From NCBI GenBank assembly GCA_002067405.1, contig MVRP01000001.1:76147-140146 (forward strand): a stretch of 64,000 nt of DNA, in the 5' to 3' direction. The notes under the pieces are model-generated. The model did not search any database and was not told the origin of the DNA. It saw nothing but the letters and a program-made list of their open reading frames with translations. Within the stretch, counting starts at the first letter, position 1. Each line of letters begins with the position of its first letter. Source of the stretch: Syntrophorhabdaceae bacterium PtaU1.Bin034. GTDB lineage: Bacteria > Desulfobacterota_G > Syntrophorhabdia > Syntrophorhabdales > WCHB1-27. Position numbers and translations under genes: made by a program. This document shows, piece after piece, positions 55,425 to 63,927 of this stretch.

Positions 55425-56498
55425 ATGGCAAGAGGAAGGTTTTACTCGGATGAGGAAAGGGACAGGCATGCGGAAGAGGAAAGGAGACCGCGCGGTGAAT
55501 ACCGTGAATCCGACCTCGAGAGAGCGGGCAGGGAAATGACCGGTTACGCGGAACAGGAAAGCTGGACACCCCAGGAGTATGAGGCCAGAAGAGCGTGGGA
55601 ATGGAGGGCGTCCGGACCTTATACCGGAAGGGGACCGAAAGGATACAGACGAAGCGACGAGAGGATACGCGACGACATCCACGATCGGCTGACCCAGCAC
55701 GGCCAGATCGATGCGACCGACATCGAAGTAGCGGTACACGACGGCAACGTAATGCTCAAGGGCTATGTTAACAGTCGTTACGAAAAACGGGCAGCGGAAG
55801 ACGAAGTGGAGTCGGTTTCCGGTGTGCGGGACGTGCAGAATCAGTTGCGGATAGCCGAATACGAGGAAAGGCCTCAAAGGAGAGAGCCTTTGCGGGGCGA
55901 GCCACGGGGAAGAGAAGACGTCGGGGAAAAACAGAAGGTAGGCGGCGCGAACCTGGCGGTCTTCGGGATCTACCGGGACAGATCCGAGGTAGAGGGGGCT
56001 GTCAATGCGCTCAAGGCCGCCGGTTTTCGTAGCACGGACATCTCAGTGCTTTTTCCCCAAACCGAGGGAACGAAGGACTTTGCCTTCGAGAAGGGGACAA
56101 AAGCCCCGGAAGGCGCAACAACCGGCGCAGGTTCAGGCATGGTAGTGGGAGGCGCGCTTGGCTGGCTGGCAGGGATAGGAGCTCTTGCCATCCCCGGTGT
56201 AGGTCCTCTGATTGCCGCCGGTCCGATCGTGGCTGCCCTGGCAGGGATGGGGGTCGGAGGAGCGGTAGGAGGCATAACCGGCGCTTTGGTCGGCATGGGC
56301 ATGCCCGAATATGAGGCTAAACGGTATGAAGGCAGGGTGAGGACAGGCCATATTCTCTTCTCCGTGCACTGCGACGACCGGAACTGGGCGAATCGCGCCG
56401 AGGAAATCCTCGAGCAGACGGGCGCCTACGACATTTCGAGGGCAGGGGAAAAGCGGGCTGACTATGCAGAGAGCGACCGGCCTGAGCCTCGTCAGTAA
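55425..56498 (+). CDS. BON-domain and general-stress (DUF1269-like) protein
   Basis: 357 aa from ATG behind AAAGGAGG. A very charged N-terminus (~1-80, rich in Arg and Glu) leads to a BON domain (~82-147, RIRDDIHDRLTQ and VMLKGYVNSRYEK). A second domain follows (~180-345) with a Gly-rich double hydrophobic hairpin (GMVVGGALGWLAGIGALAIPG), as in general stress and DUF1269-type proteins. BON domains bind membranes or phospholipid. Probably an envelope or osmotic stress protein; no signal peptide is visible. Confidence 0.82.
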   Translation: MARGRFYSDEERDRHAEEERRPRGEYRESDLERAGREMTGYAEQESWTPQEYEARRAWEWRASGPYTGRGPKGYRRSDERIRDDIHDRLTQHGQIDATDIEVAVHDGNVMLKGYVNSRYEKRAAEDEVESVSGVRDVQNQLRIAEYEERPQRREPLRGEPRGREDVGEKQKVGGANLAVFGIYRDRSEVEGAVNALKAAGFRSTDISVLFPQTEGTKDFAFEKGTKAPEGATTGAGSGMVVGGALGWLAGIGALAIPGVGPLIAAGPIVAALAGMGVGGAVGGITGALVGMGMPEYEAKRYEGRVRTGHILFSVHCDDRNWANRAEEILEQTGAYDISRAGEKRADYAESDRPEPRQ

Positions 56499-56525
56499 GG
56501 CTGGTCGGGCGGTCTTGCCATGCTG

Positions 56526-56587
56526 TTACCTCGGAGTAACGGGTCTTGCGGTCCCGGAGGGCTGCGGGCCCCGTTACTCCGAGGTAA
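56526..56587. repeat. 18-bp perfect inverted repeat between converging genes
   Basis: TTACCTCGGAGTAACGGG (56526-56543) and its exact complement (56570-56587) with a GC-rich 26-nt loop. It lies between the BON gene and the MATE gene, which converge. No T run on either side, so it is a bidirectional hairpin of uncertain role. Confidence 0.6.
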
Positions 56588-56604
56588 AGACGCTTCCGCT
56601 GCCC

Positions 56605-57966
56605 TTATGCCAATTCGCCGGTAAAGAGCCACTCCCGCTTCGAATACCTGCGGTAGAGAAGATACGCCATAACAAACTGGGAAATGTTCATCGACCACCA
56701 GACAGATGCCGCTCCCAGGCCGAGCACGACAACGGAGAGGTAAGCCAACGGCAAACGGACGAGCCAGATGCTGAGCGCTACCCGGGTGAGGACGCTCCTC
56801 GTATCACCCGCACCCGCCAATCCTCCTCCCAGGATCGCCCCCCATGCCATGAAAGGCTCGCTTATCATCGCAATATAGAGGTAACGCACGCTCTCGCGGA
56901 CCACTATGGGGTTATCCGAAAGGAAGGAAGCGATCCACCGGGCATTCGTAATGACCACGAGGACCAGGAATACCACGACGGCCACACCTATCAGGGCCGT
57001 GGCTATCCCGCTTCCGTAAGCCTCTTCGTGTTTTTTCTCCCCGAGGAGGTTGCCGACGATCACCGCATTCGCCATGTTGAAAGCGAAGGCAGGCAGATAG
57101 ATTGCCGATTCTATCCGGAGCCCGGCCGTGAGTGCGGCGAGGATTTCGATCCTGTAGGCCGGCAATTCACTGATGATGAGGAACAACGCCATGCTGCCAA
57201 GCTGCCACAGGACCTGCAGCGCGCCCATGGGCCAGCCGATTTGAGCGATCCTTTTGATCGTATCGCCTGAGAACCTCCGGATCCCCGTTGCCAGTCTTCG
57301 CACATACGTGAGATTGATGAGGCTTCCCATGAAGGCGCTGGAAGCGGTGGCGAGCGCTATGCCCCTGAAGCCGAGGGGGGTGAAAAACACGAAGAAGATG
57401 TTGAGCGTGATATTTGCGCCGCACACAAAGGCCATCGTTCTGAGGGAAACCTTTATCATGTTGCAGGACCTTAAGATACCGTTGCAGTTTATGACAAGAT
57501 ACTCGAAGAGAAGACCGCCCGAATAGATAGCCACCAGAGGTATACAAAAAGGCTTGAGCTGGGCCGGGATGTTGAGGAGCCCTATGAGCTCCGGGGCAAG
57601 CACGATGCCTGTCAGCGCCACTACCAGGCCCGCCCCTGAGGTGATCAGGAGCGAGGAAAAGATCGCCGTACTCAAGCGGTCCTTCTCGCCCGCGGTATAA
57701 AGGCGGGAGACCACGGAGACGGTCCCGACGGTAAGGGCGTTCGCAACGACGATAAAGATGAAATAGAGCTGGATAACGAAGCCGTAAGCTGCCTGGACGT
57801 CCTTGCCTACCCTGCCCGCCACATACACGTCGGTCAGGCCGATGAGGAACTCAAAGAACATGATGAGGGTCATCGGCCACGCTACCTGCCAGCTCCGGGC
57901 GGCAAAGCACCTTGCGTCTGCTGCGCGGGACTTCTTCAGCAAGGAAATCCAGTTATTGCCCACCAT
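56605..57966 (-). CDS. MATE-family efflux transporter
   Basis: 453 aa from MVGNNW; a GTG one codon later and an upstream extension that overlaps mutY are alternatives. About twelve hydrophobic helices in two similar halves, starting SWQVAWPMTLIMFFEFLIGLTDVYVAGRVG, typical of MATE/DinF proteins. It exports organic cations or drugs using a Na+ or H+ gradient. It begins 10 nt after the mutY-like stop, so the two are likely co-transcribed. Confidence 0.92.
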   Translation of the reverse strand: MVGNNWISLLKKSRAADARCFAARSWQVAWPMTLIMFFEFLIGLTDVYVAGRVGKDVQAAYGFVIQLYFIFIVVANALTVGTVSVVSRLYTAGEKDRLSTAIFSSLLITSGAGLVVALTGIVLAPELIGLLNIPAQLKPFCIPLVAIYSGGLLFEYLVINCNGILRSCNMIKVSLRTMAFVCGANITLNIFFVFFTPLGFRGIALATASSAFMGSLINLTYVRRLATGIRRFSGDTIKRIAQIGWPMGALQVLWQLGSMALFLIISELPAYRIEILAALTAGLRIESAIYLPAFAFNMANAVIVGNLLGEKKHEEAYGSGIATALIGVAVVVFLVLVVITNARWIASFLSDNPIVVRESVRYLYIAMISEPFMAWGAILGGGLAGAGDTRSVLTRVALSIWLVRLPLAYLSVVVLGLGAASVWWSMNISQFVMAYLLYRRYSKREWLFTGELA

Positions 57967-57976
57967 TCTCCTCACG

Positions 57977-58804
57977 TCACGTGATGGCCACGCTGCCGTC
58001 CGATACGAGCACAAAACCTTCCTTCTCCAGCTCGGATAGAATCCGGAGGACCTTTTCTTCAGGCTGGCCCGAACGATCTGTCAATGCATCCGTGGAAAGC
58101 GTCTTTTCAGCCAGAAGCAGCCGCAGGATAGCGCCCCGCACCTGTCTGTCAGAACCGTAAAAGGTTGACTGTTTCCGGTAGCTTCCGCTTCTCCTGTGGC
58201 CGCGATCTCCCGCCTTTTTCAGCATGCTGCCGTAATCCATCAGGGCATAGTACCAATCCCTGGGGTTATCGGCATCGAGAGATTCTTCGACGAGCGGCAG
58301 AATCTCGCTGTCCGTCACGAATTCCTGTCCCTCAAAAAAGAAGTGAATGAAGACGGTACGGATGTTTGTCTCAATGAAGACTACGGGCATGTTGAAGGCA
58401 AAGGCGGCGATGGAAGAAGCGGTCGCCGTCCCGATGCCGGAAAGGGTGACAAGCACCCCGGGATCATCCGGCAATCTGCCCTGAAATTCGTCAACCACCC
58501 GTACGGCCGTTTTTTTCAGGGCGAGCGCCCTCCGGTTATACCCGAGGCCTTGCCAATTCCGGAGAACGGATTCGACCGGGGCGACGGCAAGGGAGGGGAA
58601 ATCGGGGAAGGTTTCAATGAAGGGCCCGTACTTCCCCAAAACCCGGTCCACCTGGGTCTGCTGAAGCATTATCTCGGAGACGAGTATGCAATAAGGGTCT
58701 TGCGTGAGCCGCCAGGGCAATACCCGGCCGTGCGATCTGTAGTAATCGTAGATGAGATCGCGGAATGCATCAATGTGAAAAGCCCGGTTTTGCTCACCCC
58801 CCAT
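57977..58804 (-). CDS. MutY-like DNA glycosylase without the iron-sulfur cluster
   Basis: 275 aa. HhH-GPD fold: LPWR and SEIMLQQTQV with the MutY catalytic Glu (E44), the helix-hairpin-helix LSGIGTATA, then VFIETNIRTVF. In this last segment E145 replaces the Asp of E. coli MutY (ILDGNVKRV). The Cys4 [4Fe-4S] loop after the HhH domain is missing and the protein has only one Cys. A winged-helix-like C-terminus (residues ~205-275) replaces the MutT-like 8-oxoG domain. Probably removes a mispaired base, but specificity may differ from true MutY. Confidence 0.8.
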   Translation of the reverse strand: MGGEQNRAFHIDAFRDLIYDYYRSHGRVLPWRLTQDPYCILVSEIMLQQTQVDRVLGKYGPFIETFPDFPSLAVAPVESVLRNWQGLGYNRRALALKKTAVRVVDEFQGRLPDDPGVLVTLSGIGTATASSIAAFAFNMPVVFIETNIRTVFIHFFFEGQEFVTDSEILPLVEESLDADNPRDWYYALMDYGSMLKKAGDRGHRRSGSYRKQSTFYGSDRQVRGAILRLLLAEKTLSTDALTDRSGQPEEKVLRILSELEKEGFVLVSDGSVAIT

Positions 58805-58917
58805 CAGGTCTCAGCCATCCCCCTTTCAAGTAAAGTATAAGGTTAGCGATACGGCCAATGCAAAGGCGAGAGCTGCCATCGCTTCGGTTTTTCTTTAAGA
58901 GCTGCGGGTTTCGGGCA

Positions 58918-59541
58918 CTAAACCGTCTGCTTATCCATCTTCAGGGACCTGATAAAGCAGTCGAAGATCATTTGCGGCAGCCTATCGGGGCTGATGCTGC
59001 CTTTGGGGTTGTACCAGGCGAATATCCAGTTGCACATCCCGAGGAGGCTGAAGGTGAGAACGGTCAACGTGTCTTTGTCGACATCGTACCCCAGGTAAGA
59101 GGAGAGAGCGGCGGAAATGGTGGCGTAGTATTTCTTTTCCTTGGACTTGATCTCCTTCAGTCTGGAGGAGGGGAGGTTATGTGCTTCGTTGAGAATCGTT
59201 TTCGCCATGTACATGTGTTCGCTGTAGGTTTTTACGTGCCTGAAGATGATGAGCCGGATCCTCTCTTCGGGGTCTTCTATCTTTTCCAGGTCCTGTTGCA
59301 TGTTTTGCAGCACAAAATCCATAAAGGTGGAGGAAATAAAGTAGAGGATGTCGACCTTGCTTCCGAAATAATGGTACATTCCCCCTTTGCTGATTTTTGC
59401 GGCTGCCGCGATGTCTTCCATACTGGTCTCGACATAACCCTTCGCGCTGAAGAGCTTTGCTGCGGCTGCCGCGATCGCCAGAACCTTCTTGTCCGACTTC
59501 GGCTGCTCACCAATTGTCCGCTTTTGTGTTATTTTTGTCAC
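58918..59541 (-). CDS. TetR-family transcriptional regulator
   Basis: 207 aa. N-terminal HTH (~18-70) with TSMEDIAAAAKISKGGMYHYFGSKVDIL, the classical TetR signature; the C-terminal ligand domain is FadR/QacR-like in length. It follows the DUF169 gene by 65 nt on the same strand and may control the upstream block DUF169, cobO, flavoprotein and MmgE/PrpD (inference). Confidence 0.93.
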   Translation of the reverse strand: MTKITQKRTIGEQPKSDKKVLAIAAAAAKLFSAKGYVETSMEDIAAAAKISKGGMYHYFGSKVDILYFISSTFMDFVLQNMQQDLEKIEDPEERIRLIIFRHVKTYSEHMYMAKTILNEAHNLPSSRLKEIKSKEKKYYATISAALSSYLGYDVDKDTLTVLTFSLLGMCNWIFAWYNPKGSISPDRLPQMIFDCFIRSLKMDKQTV

Positions 59542-59606
59542 GGCACTAACCCACCCGGATAAACTACTCTAACCGCAGGGCCGGGTCAACGTCAACATAT
59601 AAGTCC

Positions 59607-60383
59607 CTATTCAATGCCCATGTCTTTTATGTATCGTTCATAAACCGGCGGCATCTGCGGCTCATAGGACGTGTCCTGCGGGACCGGCACCTTCATGCCT
59701 GCCTCATGGGATTCTGCAAGGCCGGAAGCGATCTCGCCGAACCTGGAGAAGGGGATGGAAAACACAATTTCATTGTCATTTGTTCCGGCATGGATTCGAT
59801 CGCCCCAGCAGGGGAATCCCAGACTACAGCGGTTGTCTCTCACAGGAGGAACCAGTATGTCAGCGCATACTGCGCCGGGAATAACGGAAACGGTAAACCT
59901 TCCCCCCTTTTCATACAGCGCTGCCTGAATGAGGCGGGTAACCTGAAGGCCGTTTCCGTAGATCAAGGCAAGGTCTATATCGAAATCACAGCTGTTCAAA
60001 GGAGCTACTGCGAGCCCCGCATAGTTCCCGACGTCAAAACAGTTCATTTCCCTCTCCGTAAGCGCTGCCCCTTCAAGGGTGCGGCAATAACGCCTGACAG
60101 TATTCGATCCGTTGAGCACGTAATCAGGCCGTTGGCCGAGCCCCATCACCGCAATCCCCACCGGGCAGTTCATGTCCCCTTTGAATGCTGCGGTAGCTAT
60201 CCCATTGCGTCTCGCCCAGCCGAACATCTGACAAGTAGTAATTTTATGGTGGTAAGACAAGGATACGGGCGAAACACGGGCCGGCAAATCATCGGCGCTC
60301 TTAAGCAGTTTGACTCCTACCGCAAATGTCTGCGGCCTGAGATAGGTTTCAATATTCTTTGCAAGTTCACTTTGCGATGTCAT
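59607..60383 (-). CDS. DUF169 family protein
   Basis: 258 aa, full-length DUF169 (family pattern TTCQMFGWARR, DMNCPVGIAVMGLG, SVIPGAVCADILVPP, SLGFPCWGDR). Conserved cysteines at these four spots could bind a metal or cluster. Function is unknown. Such genes are common in anaerobes near corrinoid or acyl-CoA metabolism, and here it lies 23 nt after cobO. Confidence 0.85.
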   Translation of the reverse strand: MTSQSELAKNIETYLRPQTFAVGVKLLKSADDLPARVSPVSLSYHHKITTCQMFGWARRNGIATAAFKGDMNCPVGIAVMGLGQRPDYVLNGSNTVRRYCRTLEGAALTEREMNCFDVGNYAGLAVAPLNSCDFDIDLALIYGNGLQVTRLIQAALYEKGGRFTVSVIPGAVCADILVPPVRDNRCSLGFPCWGDRIHAGTNDNEIVFSIPFSRFGEIASGLAESHEAGMKVPVPQDTSYEPQMPPVYERYIKDMGIE

Positions 60384-60406
60384 CTTTCATGCCTCCTTGT
60401 CGGCAA

Positions 60407-60937
60407 TCACCACTCTATGCCTTTCTGCGCCTTGATGCCGACATTGTAGGGATGTTTGATCTCCCGCATCTCGGTGACGAGATCGGCCATTTCCAAAAGC
60501 CTCTCCGGTGCATCCCGGCCCGTGACGAGGACATGAAGACCTTCGGGCCTGGTACGCAGCGTTTCCAGGGCATCCTCCTCGTTCACCATGCCGTAGTTGA
60601 TGGCATAGGTAAATTCGTCCAGGATGATGAGGTAGTGGCGGGCCCGGACGATGAGAGATTTTGCCAGCTCCCATCCCTGAAGCGCGGCCTGCCTGTCCTT
60701 GTCAAGATCTTTCGATTCCCACGTGAACCCTTCTCCTACGACATGCATTTCGAGCAGATCCTTAAACCGCTCCGCGCTCTTCAGCTCGCCGTATTTCCAG
60801 CTGCCCTTGATGAACTGGATCACGCAGACCGGCAAGTCGTGGCCAAGGGCCCGGAATGCGAGACCAAGGGCAGCAGTGGTCTTACCCTTCCCGTTGCCTG
60901 TGTGGACCATCAATAGTCCCTTTTTTGCCATTGCCAA
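60407..60937 (-). CDS. cobO: Cob(I)yrinic acid a,c-diamide adenosyltransferase (CobO/BtuR)
   Basis: 176 aa. P-loop TGNGKGKTTAALGLAFRALG near the N-terminus, VIQFIKGSWKYGE, LIILDEFTYAINYG and VTGRDAPERLLEMADLVTEM are all typical of CobA/CobO. It adenosylates corrinoids, so the cell uses adenosylcobalamin. The start is in doubt by two codons (MAMAKK or MAKK). No B12 riboswitch is seen before it. Confidence 0.95.
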   Translation of the reverse strand: MAMAKKGLLMVHTGNGKGKTTAALGLAFRALGHDLPVCVIQFIKGSWKYGELKSAERFKDLLEMHVVGEGFTWESKDLDKDRQAALQGWELAKSLIVRARHYLIILDEFTYAINYGMVNEEDALETLRTRPEGLHVLVTGRDAPERLLEMADLVTEMREIKHPYNVGIKAQKGIEW

Positions 60938-60956
60938 CCCCTTTGCGTTTCCGCCT

Positions 60957-62384
60957 TTATTTTTCCTTTGCAGCGTTAATCCCTGCTATGCGGCCGAAGA
61001 CGATGCAATCGGGGATTGCGTTCCCTCCGAGGCGGTTTGATCCGTGTATCCCCCCGCACACCTCGCCTGCCGCATACAGCCTGGGGATCGGCCTGCCCCA
61101 GATGTCGATTACCCGGGCCTCCTTGTCGATCCTGAGGCCCCCCATGCAATGATGAATGGCAGGCCACTGGGCAATGCCATAGAACGGCCCTTTGGTAAGG
61201 GCAACCATGTTTGCCGTCATCGGCTTGCCGAAGTCAAGGTCTCTGCCTTCCATGATGTACCTGTTATGCCTTGCTACCGAATCCTCCAGGGCGTCTTTCG
61301 GTATTCCCAGCTTTTCCGCCAGTTCGTTGATGGTTTCTCCCTCAATGAGCCGTCCCTTCGCCACGCCCTTCCTGATCTCGTCCGCAGGGGTAGCCAGTTT
61401 CTCGAACACCTCGGCGTTGAGAATCGCATAGGTAGGCTTCCCTCCTGATTTGATCTGTGCATCCGAAACCACATCCCGGCGGTCCAGTTCGTTGACGAAC
61501 CTCCTGCCGAACTTGTTGACATAGAACAATCCGTAGCCGGTTCCCGAGTAAGGATGAAGCGCATAGGAATCTATGGCACCGCTTTTCGGCTCGGCGCAGG
61601 GATAAAGCTGAATAAACGCCAGGTGAAGGACATCGGCCCAGACAGCCCTGGCATACCGGATTATCTCACCGGTTGCGCCGCGGTGATTGGTGCAGTTGTA
61701 TTCCGGCACGAGGCTCGGGTTGTAGTCCATCCTCATCTTCACGTCCCTGCTGAAACCGCCGGAGGCAAGGACCAGCGCCCGACTCACCCGAATATTCTTC
61801 TTTTCTTCTGTGACCGCCTCGACACCCAGCACAGGACCTTCCGCGTCCTCCCGCCATATGCCCGTGACGCTCGTGTTCAGCCTGATTTCCACTCCGCGGC
61901 TCGTGGCCAGCTTTTTCAGCGGCTCGGTGAACCCCCTGCCCTGAGACGCGGCCTCCAGGTGGCTCCGGTGTGCCGAATGACCTCCGATCCGGGGCAGCGT
62001 CTTCTTGATTCGCGCACCTGCGTCAATAAGCCAGTTGAGGCCGTCCGGCGCACCTTTTACCATCACTTCCACCAGCCCGGGGATGTTGTAATAGTCTCCG
62101 CCCTTAAGGGTGTCCTCCTGATGCTGGCGCCAGGTGTCGAAGCCAAGATCCAGCCTCTGCCGGAGATGAAGCTCGCTATCCCAGGCGCAGTAGCCGCCGC
62201 CGGAGATAAGGGAATTACCTCCATATCTCCGCATCTTCTCAAGGATGACTACCCGGGCGCCCAGGCCCGCCGCTTCCGCTGCCGCGGCCAGTCCTGCAAA
62301 CCCTGAACCGACCACGACGACCTCGATCTCTTCGTCCCATTCTTCGGGAATGCCTCGTACCCCTGTTCTGTGAACGTTTTTCAA
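60957..62384 (-). CDS. Cytosolic FAD flavoprotein of the fumarate reductase family
   Basis: 475 aa, clearly paralogous to the exported protein at 52884-54434 (shared [61 protein letters not shown]) but without the Tat signal, so it should be cytosolic. One FAD domain, no haem or FMN domain. Possibly a dehydrogenase or reductase for an unsaturated acid or CoA ester made by the neighbouring MmgE/PrpD enzyme. It starts 16 nt after a decayed copy of the same gene type. Confidence 0.88.
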   Translation of the reverse strand: MKNVHRTGVRGIPEEWDEEIEVVVVGSGFAGLAAAAEAAGLGARVVILEKMRRYGGNSLISGGGYCAWDSELHLRQRLDLGFDTWRQHQEDTLKGGDYYNIPGLVEVMVKGAPDGLNWLIDAGARIKKTLPRIGGHSAHRSHLEAASQGRGFTEPLKKLATSRGVEIRLNTSVTGIWREDAEGPVLGVEAVTEEKKNIRVSRALVLASGGFSRDVKMRMDYNPSLVPEYNCTNHRGATGEIIRYARAVWADVLHLAFIQLYPCAEPKSGAIDSYALHPYSGTGYGLFYVNKFGRRFVNELDRRDVVSDAQIKSGGKPTYAILNAEVFEKLATPADEIRKGVAKGRLIEGETINELAEKLGIPKDALEDSVARHNRYIMEGRDLDFGKPMTANMVALTKGPFYGIAQWPAIHHCMGGLRIDKEARVIDIWGRPIPRLYAAGEVCGGIHGSNRLGGNAIPDCIVFGRIAGINAAKEK

Positions 62385-62399
62385 TGGGGTCTTCCTCCG

Positions 62400-62513
62400 T
62401 CACTTCTCCCTGGCGGCATTCATGCCGGCGATCCGGCCAAAAACGATGCACGACGGAATCGCGTTCCCGCCGAGACGGTTCGTTCCCTGAACACCTCCGG
62501 CCACTCTATCAGG
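62400..62513 (-). pseudogene. Remnant C-terminus of a third fumarate-reductase-like flavoprotein
   Basis: About 37 codons plus stop read [18 protein letters not shown], then [16 protein letters not shown]. This closely matches the end of the adjacent flavoprotein ([17 protein letters not shown]) but is not identical. An in-frame TAG sits just upstream, and no more of the gene remains before MmgE/PrpD. It is evidence of deletion between paralogous copies. Confidence 0.8.
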
Positions 62514-62537
62514 CTATACTTCTCTATGCCTAAAAAT

Positions 62538-63902
62538 CTACGCTAACAGGAGCAAGGGGATCAGGCTTCGTATATCCTTTATCTCCTCCAGCCGGTCCGT
62601 AGCCTTGATGACACCATCCACCTGTTCCTCTCTTAGAGGTTTCACCGCAAATCCCAGGCAATCCCTGAAGCGTTGCCTGTGCTCTTCTTCAGTGAGGGGT
62701 TTTTCCGGGAAACCCGGCACGAAGTCTATCTTTTTCAGGTATTCTTTACCACTTTTTGTGAGAACCCGCATGTCCAGCGGTGTGTGTCCGCGCTGTTCCA
62801 TGACGGGGTCGGAAATGACCTCTACCTTTTCCGTAAGCTTCAGGACCTCGGGGTCCCTGATCGCTTCCTCTTCGAAATGGGCAAGCTTTGATGCTTTCCT
62901 GAGAAGCGCATTGGCCACGCAGTAGCGGATGCTGAACTGGGCATTGACCTTGGGATTCGATCCTACCTGAAAGGGATGGCCCACCAGCTTGTAGGTGTAG
63001 GGGGGAACCGTGATCTCTACCCGTTCGATGTCCTCTGCGCCGAACCCCTCTTCGCCCATGAGTCCCAGGATCACGTCGGTGCTTCCCTGGGTGAGCCCGC
63101 AGCTCGGATATTTCTTGAACACGAGTTTTCTGAGCTCATAAGTCGTACCGAGCCCGGAAAGGATCTTGTCCCCCGTGACCCGGTCCCTGCCGAAAAGATG
63201 AAAGTAGCCGTAGACGCCTTCGAGGAAGTTGGCAGGACCGGTGATGCCTCTCGATGCGAGCCGGGCACACGTGACACCCGTTTCTGCTGCCCACCCTTCG
63301 ATGACCCTGACCGCGAGCGCCCCGTCAACGTTTGCCTGAAAGCTCCCCCCGCACTTGTTAAAGGCAAGGGCCAGGGCATTCCAGGTATCCTTTTCAGAGA
63401 GACGGAGTATTTTCGCGGCAGCGGCGGTCGAGGCGAAGGGTACGCATACGCCGGTCGGATCAAACCCGTCGTATTCGGATTCGCCGAGGTTCATTCTCAC
63501 CCCGAGCTCTGTTCCGACTACCACTGCGGTGAGAAAGTCCTCTCCGCTGCATCCTCCTGCGAGCTCCGCTGCAGCCAGGGCAGCCGGTATGGCAGCCGAG
63601 CCTATGTGGGCGCCCGGGGCGAGGGCGTCGCAGAAATCGAGGGCCCGGGCCATTACCCCGTTTGCAAAAGCCGCGTGGTGGGCAGGCACCTTGCCTCCAT
63701 GGATGAGAATGGTGGCTTCTTCCTTGCCTCCAAGCTCTTTTGCCAGTTTTGCCACCGTTTCACAGCCGTCTGCATACGCCCCTGCTATTGTGGTACCGAA
63801 GACGGCAAGGATCTGGTTCTTGATCAGTTCCCGGGCGCTTTGCGGCACATCACTCAATTTGGCGCTACAGACGAATTCTACCACTCGTTGTTCTGTTTTC
63901 AT
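62538..63902 (-). CDS. MmgE/PrpD family dehydratase-like protein
   Basis: 454 aa, standard length. Family pattern: RALDFCDALAPGAHIGSAAIPAALA, KYPSCGLTQGSTD (the conserved PrpD-type K-x-P-x-C segment) and VNAQFSIRYCVANAL. The family covers 2-methylcitrate dehydratase, cis-aconitate decarboxylase and several hydratases or isomerases of tricarboxylates. Without prpC or prpB beside it, the substrate is open. It lies 25 nt after a TRAP permease gene, which suggests the pathway starts with an imported carboxylate. Confidence 0.88.
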   Translation of the reverse strand: MKTEQRVVEFVCSAKLSDVPQSARELIKNQILAVFGTTIAGAYADGCETVAKLAKELGGKEEATILIHGGKVPAHHAAFANGVMARALDFCDALAPGAHIGSAAIPAALAAAELAGGCSGEDFLTAVVVGTELGVRMNLGESEYDGFDPTGVCVPFASTAAAAKILRLSEKDTWNALALAFNKCGGSFQANVDGALAVRVIEGWAAETGVTCARLASRGITGPANFLEGVYGYFHLFGRDRVTGDKILSGLGTTYELRKLVFKKYPSCGLTQGSTDVILGLMGEEGFGAEDIERVEITVPPYTYKLVGHPFQVGSNPKVNAQFSIRYCVANALLRKASKLAHFEEEAIRDPEVLKLTEKVEVISDPVMEQRGHTPLDMRVLTKSGKEYLKKIDFVPGFPEKPLTEEEHRQRFRDCLGFAVKPLREEQVDGVIKATDRLEEIKDIRSLIPLLLLA

Positions 63903-63927
63903 TGTTCACCTACCTTTTTTCATTGCA

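Noticed and set aside
60938..60956. Cobalamin riboswitch before cobO
   Set aside because: Only 19 nt separate cobO from the preceding gene, and no B12-box-like segment is visible there.
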